Shown here one piece after another: positions 1 through 8,101 of a stretch of DNA of 37,422 nt. The notes beneath the pieces are model-generated. The model worked only from the letters and a program-made list of their open reading frames with translations. It did no database searches and was not told where the DNA came from. This stretch comes from Rubripirellula sp. (GTDB lineage: Bacteria; Planctomycetota; Planctomycetia; Pirellulales; Pirellulaceae): the NCBI GenBank assembly GCA_012270065.1, contig JAAXJB010000110.1, positions 32,836-70,257 of the forward strand. The letters are read 5' to 3'. The number at the start of each line of letters is the position of its first letter. Positions within the stretch are counted from its first letter, which is position 1. Made by a program: the position numbers and the translations under genes.

Positions 1-167
1 GCTTCGTGATCACGACCCGAATTTGGACGGTTTATTGAAGGGTGATTGCTGGCTTTCAAGCCATGATGGATGCGATGAAGCGATCGGGTGATGGCAGTCG
101 TGGGACACTGAACGAGGGGCCGTTTTGAAATATCAGGCGTTTGAGAATTTACACTGGGACAAGGCAC

Positions 168-1103
168 ATGGATGATTCCAATGCGGTTCGAGCACGATTG
201 ACCGATTGGTTGGGATTGATTCGATTCAGTCACACGATTTTCGCTCTGCCGTTTGCAGCACTGGCAACGGCAATGGCTTTCAGTGCACCTTTACCCACGG
301 GAGGGTATCCGGTATTTCGCCTCCGGGATCTGGCAGGCATTCTGTTGTGCATGGTTTTTGCTCGTAGCGCGGCGATGGCTTTCAATCGCGTTGTTGATGC
401 TGGGATAGATGCTGGCAATCCGCGCACCGCGAAGCGTCATATTCCAGCGGGGATTCTGAGTCGTCGTGCGGTCTGGATATTTACGTTGGCGTGCAGTCTG
501 GCGTTCGTCGGTGCTACAGCCTTGTTTCTTCCTAACCTCGTGCCGCTGCTCGCATCGGTACCCGTGCTGCTGTTTCTCTGCGGTTACAGTCTCGCCAAGC
601 GTTTTACTTCTGCCGCGCATGTGTGGCTTGGCGTTGCTTTGAGTCTCTCGCCGATTTGTGCCTGGGTCGCCATTCGTGGCAGTATTTCGCTGATGGATCC
701 GTCGGATCTTCTACCGCCTCTGTTTCTTGCTGCGTCCGTCGCAGCATGGGTGACTGGTTTTGACATCATTTACGCTTGTCAGGACGCCGAGTATGACCAA
801 GGTGCAGGTTTGAACAGTATCCCTGCCAAGTTCGGTGTTGCAGGAGCGCTCCGGATTTCAGCTTGCTTTCATGTCCTGATGTTATTTCTGCTTGCCTGTC
901 TGCCACTGTTCGCAAATGCTGCCGGTTTTGGTTGGCTCTTCTGGAGTGCTTTGGGTGTGATTGCCGTATTGGTGGTTCGGCAGCATTCCCTTGTGAAACC
1001 GGGGGATTTAGGACGGGTGAATCAGGCATTTTTTGACATGAACGCTGCAATCAGCGTGACTTTGTTGATCGTGGGCGTTGTTGATTGTTTCTGGGTGAAA
1101 TGA
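168..1103 (+). CDS. mqnP: UbiA-family prenyltransferase, probably MqnP of the futalosine menaquinone pathway
   Basis: This is an integral-membrane enzyme that should attach a polyprenyl chain to the aromatic precursor made by the futalosine route to menaquinone. The protein (311 aa) is strongly hydrophobic throughout, with about eight or nine membrane segments. UbiA motif 1 is visible as NRVVDAGID (N73, D77, D81) and motif 2 as QDAEYDQGAG (D206, D210); these Asp clusters bind Mg-diphosphate. An upstream in-frame TTG exists at 141, but the ATG at 168 gives the usual short N-terminus before the first helix, so I chose it. mqnE follows on the same strand about 210 bp downstream, which supports a menaquinone rather than ubiquinone role. 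The substrate assignment is inferred from that neighbour. A generic 4-hydroxybenzoate prenyltransferase is the alternative label. Confidence 0.88.
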   Translation: MDDSNAVRARLTDWLGLIRFSHTIFALPFAALATAMAFSAPLPTGGYPVFRLRDLAGILLCMVFARSAAMAFNRVVDAGIDAGNPRTAKRHIPAGILSRRAVWIFTLACSLAFVGATALFLPNLVPLLASVPVLLFLCGYSLAKRFTSAAHVWLGVALSLSPICAWVAIRGSISLMDPSDLLPPLFLAASVAAWVTGFDIIYACQDAEYDQGAGLNSIPAKFGVAGALRISACFHVLMLFLLACLPLFANAAGFGWLFWSALGVIAVLVVRQHSLVKPGDLGRVNQAFFDMNAAISVTLLIVGVVDCFWVK

Positions 1104-1316
1104 TTCGGATGAGAGGCTTTTTGGGCCAATCCGGGCAGGGCTCTGAACGCACGACCGGTTTTCTCAGGCCGCGTGACCTCTTAAAGTTGTGGCTGGCCAT
1201 AGAATTCGGTTCGCCCTTTGGGAAGCGGTTTGCCAGAGGGAAAATCGGTTTTCAGCCCCAGGCGGCTGATCGTCGCCACTTTTGTCAGTTTGTCCCCAGA
1301 TCAACCTGGTCTCGCC

Positions 1317-2477
1317 ATGAATGTGACTGAACGAGATGCCCGCTTTCGAGAAATTCGTGACAAGGTGGAAGCGCAGGAGCGTCTCAGTCTCGACGATGGG
1401 ATCTTTTTGTACGATCCTGATGTGCCACTGCAGTCGGTAGGTGAGCTCGCAAATCTTGTGCGAGAACGGATGAATGGCAACGTCGCCTATTTCAATATCA
1501 ACACGCACTTGAATCCGACCAATGTGTGCGTGTACCGCTGCCGCTTCTGCGCTTTTCGAAGTGACCTTCGCGATCCCAAAGGTTACGCGATGAGCGACGA
1601 GCAGATTCTGGCTCGAGGGCAGGAGGCCACCGACAACGGCTGCACTGAGATGCACATCGTGGGCGGTTTGCATCATCAGCGGCCCTATGAATGGTACAGG
1701 CACATCATTGAACTGCTCAATGAGAACTACCCCAAAATTCATCTGAAGGGATGGACAGCAGTAGAGATCAACTGGTTTGAATTCCAGACGAAGAAATCGA
1801 TTCGGTGGGTATTGGAGGACCTCCGGGAAGCTGGTCTTGGAAGCATGCCCGGCGGTGGAGCCGAGATTTTTCATCCGGAGGTTCGTGATCAGCTATGTGA
1901 GCACAAGGCGAACACTCATGCCTGGTTGGAAATTCACCGCACGGCACATGAAATCGGCCTGCGAACGAATTGCACGATGCTTTACGGACATGTTGAAAAC
2001 GCATATCACCGAATCGACCACTTGCTGAGGCTGCGGGAATTACAGGATCAGACAGGTGGCTTTCAGGTCTTCATTCCGCTCGCATTTCACCCCGAGAACA
2101 CGAAACTGTCTGACTTGAAGAAACCGTCGGCCCTGATGGATCTGCGTACCATGGCAATCAGCCGACTGATGCTGGACAACGTTCAGCACATCAAGGCTTA
2201 CTGGATCATGTTGGGGATCGAGACGGCCCAGACGGCCTTGGCGTACGGTGCCGACGACATTGATGGTACCGTGCGACATGAGTTGATCTATCACGATGCC
2301 GGGGCTACGACGCCAGAGTGTTTGTCGGTGGAAAACATCAAACAGCTGATTGTCGAGTCCGGGCGTGAACCGGTGGAACGCGATACCGTTTACCATCGGG
2401 TGCATCGCGATCCGGATAATTTCACCCAGTGGGAGAGTGGTGAATCAGTCGATCAGGCAGTGGTCGCCAGTAACTGA
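1317..2477 (+). CDS. mqnE: Aminofutalosine synthase MqnE (radical SAM)
   Basis: MqnE joins the enolpyruvyl group of 3-[(1-carboxyvinyl)oxy]benzoate to S-adenosylmethionine in the futalosine pathway. The protein (386 aa) has the radical-SAM cluster motif CVYRCRFC (Cys71, Cys75, Cys78; CxxxCxxC), preceded by NTHLNPTN, a context typical of the MqnE/MqnC/CofH group. A glycine-rich EMHIVGG strand and PGGGAEIF follow, as expected for the SAM barrel. The open frame extends upstream to a TTG at 1218, but the ATG at 1317 places the conserved N-terminus at the usual distance, so I chose it. Length is normal for the family. CofH or MqnC are the nearest alternatives; EMHIVGG and the neighbouring prenyltransferase favour MqnE. 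The next gene downstream is convergent. Confidence 0.92.
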   Translation: MNVTERDARFREIRDKVEAQERLSLDDGIFLYDPDVPLQSVGELANLVRERMNGNVAYFNINTHLNPTNVCVYRCRFCAFRSDLRDPKGYAMSDEQILARGQEATDNGCTEMHIVGGLHHQRPYEWYRHIIELLNENYPKIHLKGWTAVEINWFEFQTKKSIRWVLEDLREAGLGSMPGGGAEIFHPEVRDQLCEHKANTHAWLEIHRTAHEIGLRTNCTMLYGHVENAYHRIDHLLRLRELQDQTGGFQVFIPLAFHPENTKLSDLKKPSALMDLRTMAISRLMLDNVQHIKAYWIMLGIETAQTALAYGADDIDGTVRHELIYHDAGATTPECLSVENIKQLIVESGREPVERDTVYHRVHRDPDNFTQWESGESVDQAVVASN

Positions 2478-2589
2478 AGCTATCGACAGGGTTCCCTCGT
2501 CGCCAACTTCATCCGATCCAAAGCTTGATTCCAGGGTGAATACTGCGAGAGCGGTTTCAGAGCATCAGCAACGGGTAGAACGCCTCTGG

Positions 2590-4284
2590 TCAATTTGTGT
2601 TGTCGAGATTCTTGATCGCCTGTTTGCGGGCAGATTCGAACTCGTCTCCCTCGTTCCATGCCGGCATGTCCTGCAGTTCGGCGATTCTTCGCCCCACTTC
2701 GTATAACAGTCGGGTGTCTTCAATTGCTCCTGACATGTCCCAGTCATCACTGTATTCATCGCTTGGCTGGTGGTAGATCTTTTCTACCCATTGATCCAAC
2801 CGCTCTTTGCCCCACCCGGGCGGTTTCCCTACGACTTGCAGCCCTGAATGCAGATAGACGCCGGGGACACCGATTTTGGCGAGGCTGAATTGATCCGAGC
2901 GGTAGTAATAACCACGGTCGGGAAAATGGTCCGGAGTGACAATGCGTTTCTGATCTTTTGCCGCTGCCTTCACGATGGAATCGAGATTCGATTTTCCGTA
3001 TCCGATGACGTTCACGTCATGGGTGCGGCCGATGATGTTTGTTCCGTCCATGTTGATCACCGCAGCCATTTTGCCGGGCGGCAGCGGAGGGTTTTCTGCA
3101 AAGAACTTTGAACCCAACAAACCCTGCTCCTCTGCTCCTACTGCGGCGAACAGGATGGATCTTTTCGGGGGCGGTTCCATGCAACTGAATGCATTCGCCA
3201 TGCTCAGCAAAGCCGCCACGCCGGTGGCATTGTCAACCGCTCCGTTATAGATGTTGTCACCTCGCATGTCGCGTTCGGCCCCCATGCCCAGATGATCATG
3301 GTGCGCCATGTAAATCAGGACTTCGTCACTCAGTTCCGGGTCACTTCCCGGCAGCATGCCAAGGACGTTGGCCGTTTTCTGTTCACGTACCACGCCCTCA
3401 AGCTGGATTGACAGGGTTGTTTCGAGTGGGACTGGTCGAAAGTCTCTTGATTCCGCCTGTTCGCGCAATTTGTCCAGATCAAACCCGCTCATCTCGACAA
3501 CTCGACTGAGCCCTTCTTCAGTTCCCCAGGCTTTGAGCTCCAGTCTTGGCCGGTCCTTGCCAACTAATTCAAATTCTTCACCGCTCCACGAGGTCTGGAT
3601 GACCTGCCATGGGTACCCGGCTGATGGCGTGGTGTGAATGATAATCGCGCCAGCAGCACCTTTTCTGGCAGCAATCTCGTATTTGTAGTCCCAGCGGCCA
3701 TAGTACAGACGTCTGCGTCCCTCAAATAAATCCGGATTGGAGGCTGGGTCGTTGTTCATCATCAGCAGGACTTTGCCTTCCACGTCGACGTCTTTGTAAT
3801 CGTCCCAGTCGTATTCGGGGGCTTCGATCCCGTAGCCAACAAATACCAGTTCAGCGTTCTCAAGGCGTGTTGATGGAACAGGCTTGCCAATCGTCGACAT
3901 GAAGTCTTCGACAGATTTCAGCGATGTGGTTTTGTCTTTCCACTTGAACGCGACATTTGGAGGCGCAATGGTTCTCACACCAACAAGTGGGAATGGTTGC
4001 AGCCACTTTCCATTTCCAGCAGCCGGTTTCAGTCCCATGGTTTGAAACTGGGTTGCAATGTAACGCTGCGTGATTTCATCACCACGGGATCCCGGTCCAC
4101 GACCTTCCAGAAGGTCATCTGCCAGGAAACGAACGTGCCCACGAAGCTTCGCTTCATTGATCAGCAAGGCTCCATCGTCAGCCCTGAGTCCAACGTTGGG
4201 TGCAATGTCCGGAATAAAAAAAGACAAGGCCAGCATGACTGCTGGCTTTGCCAAACGGAACAACATCTGAGATTTACTTGCCAT
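2590..4284 (-). CDS. Secreted M28-family zinc aminopeptidase with PA-domain insertion
   Basis: A predicted exported zinc peptidase of 564 aa. The N-terminus has a basic start and a hydrophobic stretch (about residues 8-28), read as a signal peptide; Met7 is an alternative start. Residues about 145-270 look like a protease-associated (PA) lid domain. The M28 di-zinc site is visible in order: H328-x-D330 in AHHDHLG, D351 in VDNATG, E385/E386 in AEEQGLLGS, D413 in NMDGTN, and H479 in YLHSG. It probably trims peptides outside the cytoplasm; the substrate is unknown. Its ATG overlaps the last 11 nt of the upstream cytochrome gene, so the two are probably co-transcribed and translationally coupled. 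Family assignment is firm; physiological role is not. Confidence 0.9.
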   Translation of the reverse strand: MASKSQMLFRLAKPAVMLALSFFIPDIAPNVGLRADDGALLINEAKLRGHVRFLADDLLEGRGPGSRGDEITQRYIATQFQTMGLKPAAGNGKWLQPFPLVGVRTIAPPNVAFKWKDKTTSLKSVEDFMSTIGKPVPSTRLENAELVFVGYGIEAPEYDWDDYKDVDVEGKVLLMMNNDPASNPDLFEGRRRLYYGRWDYKYEIAARKGAAGAIIIHTTPSAGYPWQVIQTSWSGEEFELVGKDRPRLELKAWGTEEGLSRVVEMSGFDLDKLREQAESRDFRPVPLETTLSIQLEGVVREQKTANVLGMLPGSDPELSDEVLIYMAHHDHLGMGAERDMRGDNIYNGAVDNATGVAALLSMANAFSCMEPPPKRSILFAAVGAEEQGLLGSKFFAENPPLPPGKMAAVINMDGTNIIGRTHDVNVIGYGKSNLDSIVKAAAKDQKRIVTPDHFPDRGYYYRSDQFSLAKIGVPGVYLHSGLQVVGKPPGWGKERLDQWVEKIYHQPSDEYSDDWDMSGAIEDTRLLYEVGRRIAELQDMPAWNEGDEFESARKQAIKNLDNTN

Positions 4285-7200
4285 AGATCTTCTTGTTTTG
4301 GCGATTCCCGCCGCTCATCAAGTAAGCCAGCAGGTCACGCAATTCATCCGGGTTAAGACCATCAATCAGTCCTTTGGGCATTTGCGAAACATCCGAAGGA
4401 CGAACTGCTTCGACTTCGTCGAGCGATAATGTCACTGGGGCAGCTTTGGGATCCGATGGATAGATAACAAGTGTGTCATCAGCCTCGGAAACCAACCCGC
4501 TGACGGTTCTACCGTCCGCTGTCAAAACTGTAGATGCCTGATACTGGTCCGAGATGACTTTACTTGGATCAATGATGTGATCGATCACATAATTGACGTC
4601 GAATTTGTTTGGGATACTGGTCAAGTCAGGCCCAATGTTCCCTCCCAGTCCGTTGTGCCGATGGCACTTTCCGCAATTGGCAGCGAAGTAGACACTGCGA
4701 CCGTTTTCAAAGCTGGCTTCCTTGAACCGTGTTGCCTTGGACCTCGCTTCATCCAGCGTCCATTCACGCCCTGGGCCTTCGATTTCCTTGATTTCGAAAT
4801 CCGGAACGGGATCGTAGTCTTCTCCCGTGAGGTCCTGCAGGGCGACCCGTTCAGAGTCGAGACAGTTTGCCAAAGCCTCATCGCGGATGTTCCGCATGAA
4901 GCCGGGGAAACTCGAACCACCTGATGTTTTTGCCGCATCATTGAGAAACTCGAAGAAAGCACGACGATCTTCGATAGTCCAGCCCGTGCGCAGATTGCGC
5001 AAAGCCAGGGCGTATCCGATTTCCCTGCTGGGTGGGTGGTTTGCAAGGATGCGTTTCACGGTTCCGCCGTAACGTGCGTTGCGTCCCGCCAGTTCGGTCC
5101 AGTCGGGTATGCTCGGTGGATCCCGGTTGACGATCAATTGAACCGTTTTTGCTGCAACGGTGGGCGAGCGGAGATACACAAGTAATCGGACCAGTTCTGT
5201 GTTGACGTCAGGGTTTGCGTGGGGCAGCATCGCATCAAAGCGTTCCAGAAGCGCGGCACGCTGTTCTCGATCGGGAGCACCCAGACGCATGCTGGTCAGT
5301 GACACAGCACGTAACAGTCCCAGAAGCTGGTTGTCATTTTCAAATTCGGCCTCGGTCAGAGCAGCCAGCAGCAGGGCCTGTAGCGACAGGTTGATTTCGG
5401 CATCTGCGCCGACCCGTGCCAAGGCGATTGCACCAGTGATGAGTGCCTGCGGGTTGTTTTCTTTCAAGACGCGGTCAGCCCAGTACTCCGCTGGTTGGGA
5501 TTCCACCGCAACTCTTGCCGCGGCACGCAGGAATCGGTCTTCGCTGGAAAGGTACGGCCATGCATCATCCAGAGCTGCCATGGATTCTTTTTTAGACAGA
5601 CTCGCACCGTGGTAGTTTTCCAGACGCTTTCGAATGGCTCGGGCGTTTGCGACCGAAGGCGGCAATTCTGAAGAAGCAGTGGAAGTCGATGCCTTGCCGG
5701 TGTAACGGACACGATAGAGTGCCGAGGCGGTGCCACGTCCTCCTACTGTGAAATAAAGCAAACCGTCATCGCCGATGACTGCATCGGTAACGGGCAGTGG
5801 TGAACCCGTCACAAACGGTTCACTGATGCCTTGGTAGCCCGCCCCGACCGGCGTCATGTGGATCGCATAGATGGTGCCAAACGTCCAGTCCAGTGCGTAC
5901 AAAGCGTCTTGATATTTGGCTGGAAAGGCAGCGCCAACTCCTGAAACTACACCTGTCGGAGAACCAGGGCCAATTTCAACCACTGGGGGCAAACTGTCTT
6001 CAAAGTAGGTGGGCCATTTGCCCGTTCCGCTTCGCCAGCCATAGTCACCGCCACTGACAACCTGACAGATGCGAGTCGGTCTGTACCAAGGTGACCCCAT
6101 GTCCCACTCCATGTCGGCATCATAGGTGAACATGTCTCCGAAGCGATTGATCGAAATGTCGTACTGGTTTCGGAATCCAATGCAAACGAGTTCCTGCTCG
6201 AGAGTTTCCGGGTCAAGTCTTGTGACCCATCCGCCCGGGGCCAACTTGCCCCGAGCATGTCCATTAGCGTCCCACATTCTCGTCAATAACAGATCTTCTT
6301 CCCATGACGTTACCCGACGACGTGATAATTCCGCCAACGGAGCGTGGTTGCCACCAGCCATGTAGATTCCCTTGTTGTCCTCTGTCTTGATGACCGCATG
6401 GTTACCATGCTCGCCACCGCCAGTTCTGCTTGGGACCTGATCGACTTGGTCCAGAACTCCGTCCGCATCGGAATCTGTCACGCGATAGAGATGACCACCA
6501 TTTTGATGAAACCACAGTGCTCCATAGGCCCAGAGTAGCCCTTGCGCACCACTGAGAGGACTGTTCGTTCCCGGACGATTGACTCGCAAAGGAGAAACCG
6601 TCGCACTTGGCCCTGCAGCTGATTCGTTGACCTGAATCCAGAATGCACCTTTGCCCCCCTGGTCACAGGCAATCAGTTTTCCATCGGGGCCAGTGGTCAA
6701 GGACACCCATGAGCCCTGAGTTTCTTTTGGAACCTCATAAATGAGTTCAACCGTAAAGTCTTTGACCGACTGCGGCTCGGAGTTCACGAATGCCGGCGAA
6801 CTCTTCTGGCTCCCAGGAACGCCCCATGGCGAGTCTCCCATCGTGCCGACCTTCCGTAGCTTTCCAGTCCATCCCGATGCGTCAAAGTTTTTTCCGGTCC
6901 ATGCAGTGTCAGGTGCTGTTGTCGACATTTTCCATTGCGGATCTGACAAGATGACGACGTCATCAACATCCTTCTGTTCAATGACCAGTTTCAACGTGAA
7001 TGCCGCAACACCACCTTCATTGGCCGCTTTGACTGAGATTGTATTGCTACCTTGTTCAAGGAACTTGGCAACATCCTGCTGAATCGGTCTGGCCCAATCA
7101 CGACTCTCTCCCACTCGCTTCCCATTGATCCACAGAGTCATGTTGTTGTCACAAGTCGTATAAAGTTGGGCCTTGGCGACCTTTTTTGCGACGTCGAATT

Positions 7201-7360
7201 TTTTCTGAAGGTGGATCACTTGACCGTTGGAGCTACCTCGTGCATCCCATACCCAGTCAGCGCGTGGTTTTTCCATGGAGAACTCTGCTCCATTGGCAGA
7301 CGTGTTCATTGCCGCGGCGAAGGTGAGCGCAAGGCCCAGGATTACTTGTCGATCAATCAT
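4274..7360 (-). CDS. Large secreted c-type cytochrome with beta-propeller dehydrogenase-like domain (planctomycete type)
   Basis: This protein of about 1028 aa has a signal peptide (MIDRQVILGLALTFAAA...), a beta-sandwich-like N-terminal region (about 30-160), and a six-bladed-propeller/membrane-bound-dehydrogenase-like domain (about 190-560). A helical, HEAT-like stretch (about 590-830) follows, then a C-terminal heme domain with one CGKCH motif (C896-H900, encoded at 4661-4675) and the following GGNIGPDL. This arrangement matches the planctomycete/verrucomicrobial families described as putative membrane-bound dehydrogenase domain plus Pirellula/Verrucomicrobium-type heme-binding domain. It probably oxidises a sugar-like or other organic substrate in the periplasm and passes electrons to heme; the substrate cannot be read from sequence. 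An in-frame ATG at 7435 would add 25 residues ahead of the signal peptide, so I chose 7360. It overlaps the downstream M28 peptidase by 11 nt. Confidence 0.88.
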   Translation of the reverse strand: MIDRQVILGLALTFAAAMNTSANGAEFSMEKPRADWVWDARGSSNGQVIHLQKKFDVAKKVAKAQLYTTCDNNMTLWINGKRVGESRDWARPIQQDVAKFLEQGSNTISVKAANEGGVAAFTLKLVIEQKDVDDVVILSDPQWKMSTTAPDTAWTGKNFDASGWTGKLRKVGTMGDSPWGVPGSQKSSPAFVNSEPQSVKDFTVELIYEVPKETQGSWVSLTTGPDGKLIACDQGGKGAFWIQVNESAAGPSATVSPLRVNRPGTNSPLSGAQGLLWAYGALWFHQNGGHLYRVTDSDADGVLDQVDQVPSRTGGGEHGNHAVIKTEDNKGIYMAGGNHAPLAELSRRRVTSWEEDLLLTRMWDANGHARGKLAPGGWVTRLDPETLEQELVCIGFRNQYDISINRFGDMFTYDADMEWDMGSPWYRPTRICQVVSGGDYGWRSGTGKWPTYFEDSLPPVVEIGPGSPTGVVSGVGAAFPAKYQDALYALDWTFGTIYAIHMTPVGAGYQGISEPFVTGSPLPVTDAVIGDDGLLYFTVGGRGTASALYRVRYTGKASTSTASSELPPSVANARAIRKRLENYHGASLSKKESMAALDDAWPYLSSEDRFLRAAARVAVESQPAEYWADRVLKENNPQALITGAIALARVGADAEINLSLQALLLAALTEAEFENDNQLLGLLRAVSLTSMRLGAPDREQRAALLERFDAMLPHANPDVNTELVRLLVYLRSPTVAAKTVQLIVNRDPPSIPDWTELAGRNARYGGTVKRILANHPPSREIGYALALRNLRTGWTIEDRRAFFEFLNDAAKTSGGSSFPGFMRNIRDEALANCLDSERVALQDLTGEDYDPVPDFEIKEIEGPGREWTLDEARSKATRFKEASFENGRSVYFAANCGKCHRHNGLGGNIGPDLTSIPNKFDVNYVIDHIIDPSKVISDQYQASTVLTADGRTVSGLVSEADDTLVIYPSDPKAAPVTLSLDEVEAVRPSDVSQMPKGLIDGLNPDELRDLLAYLMSGGNRQNKKIYGK

Positions 7361-8098
7361 GCTTTGTGGTCTCTGAAAATGACTATTTCCGTTTTGGCAC
7401 ATGATAGCCGAAACGGGGAGTTTCTGCTCAAGCATGAGGTCAGGATGCGAACCACTGAGGAACGAACCATGATCCCCGCCGCGTCACGCATGAGGCTGGT
7501 GTTTTACCCACTCAAGCATGGAACATCCGGTTTGAATGTCCTCCGCCACGATCCATCGGATGGATCATTTTCATCTGTCACCGCTAGACGAGCGTATTGA
7601 GCTGAGTTCGATGAACGGCCTGGAGGGTCACACAACATTCCGAAAAGCAAAGGAATCCGTTTTTGAATGTTCCGGTTACGAACGGTGCGGATGCGGGGGC
7701 AGCTTTTCAATCGATGGAGCATACGTCCCGGGACTGCTGGGCCAGAAACGCATGCAATCGCTGATTGCTTGCAAAATAGCCGCGGTCGGCCGGGTTGGTT
7801 GGTTCGTTAGGCTTGCCGGGGAAACCCTCGGGTATGATCGAAATTCCCTCTCCTGAGCGGTTTTTGCGAGATTTTTTGGGAAAAACGGCATTGATTTCAG
7901 CTGTTAAAAGATGACGGTCAGGTCAAGACTGCTGATTTTTCCGGTTTTTCTGATTTTTGGCAAAGGTCGCTCTCGGCGAAGGTCGATAAGCCTCTTGAGC
8001 CGGTAGCTCTCACCCCAGCGGGTTTTAGCGATCGGGTCATCAACAGGGGGGGAAACCTGTTTCGGTGATGTTTCATAACACGCCATCCTAGCTTTCCA
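7361..8098. other. Long intergenic region between divergent genes
   Basis: About 740 bases separate the divergent cytochrome and BBP7 genes. I see no convincing gene; short open frames here lack family features. It should hold the promoters of both flanking genes. A 17-nt palindrome sits at 7550-7566 (separate entry). A TATGAT hexamer at about 7833, with TTGCCG upstream at only about 14 nt, is a weak promoter candidate for the + strand. Confidence 0.5.
7550..7566. promoter_or_regulatory. 17-nt perfect palindrome, possible operator
   Basis: GATCCATC-G-GATGGATC is a perfect inverted repeat with 8-bp arms and a single central base, lying in the divergent intergenic region about 190 bp upstream of the cytochrome start. 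Such symmetry suits a dimeric regulator site, but no regulator is encoded nearby and no second copy was noticed. Function is inferred only. Confidence 0.3.
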
Positions 8099-8101
8099 TT
8101 G

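Noticed and set aside
2-91. A 29-codon open frame at the left edge as the end of an upstream gene
   Set aside because: Too short to recognise; neither it nor the alternative frame ending at 128 resembles a known C-terminus, so no gene was called.
1164-1874. A 236-codon frame antisense to mqnE
   Set aside because: Covered by the conserved MqnE coding sequence; no recognisable domain.
7536-7856. A 106-codon frame in the cytochrome-BBP7 intergenic region
   Set aside because: No start-site signal, no domain, and composition like random translation; kept as intergenic.
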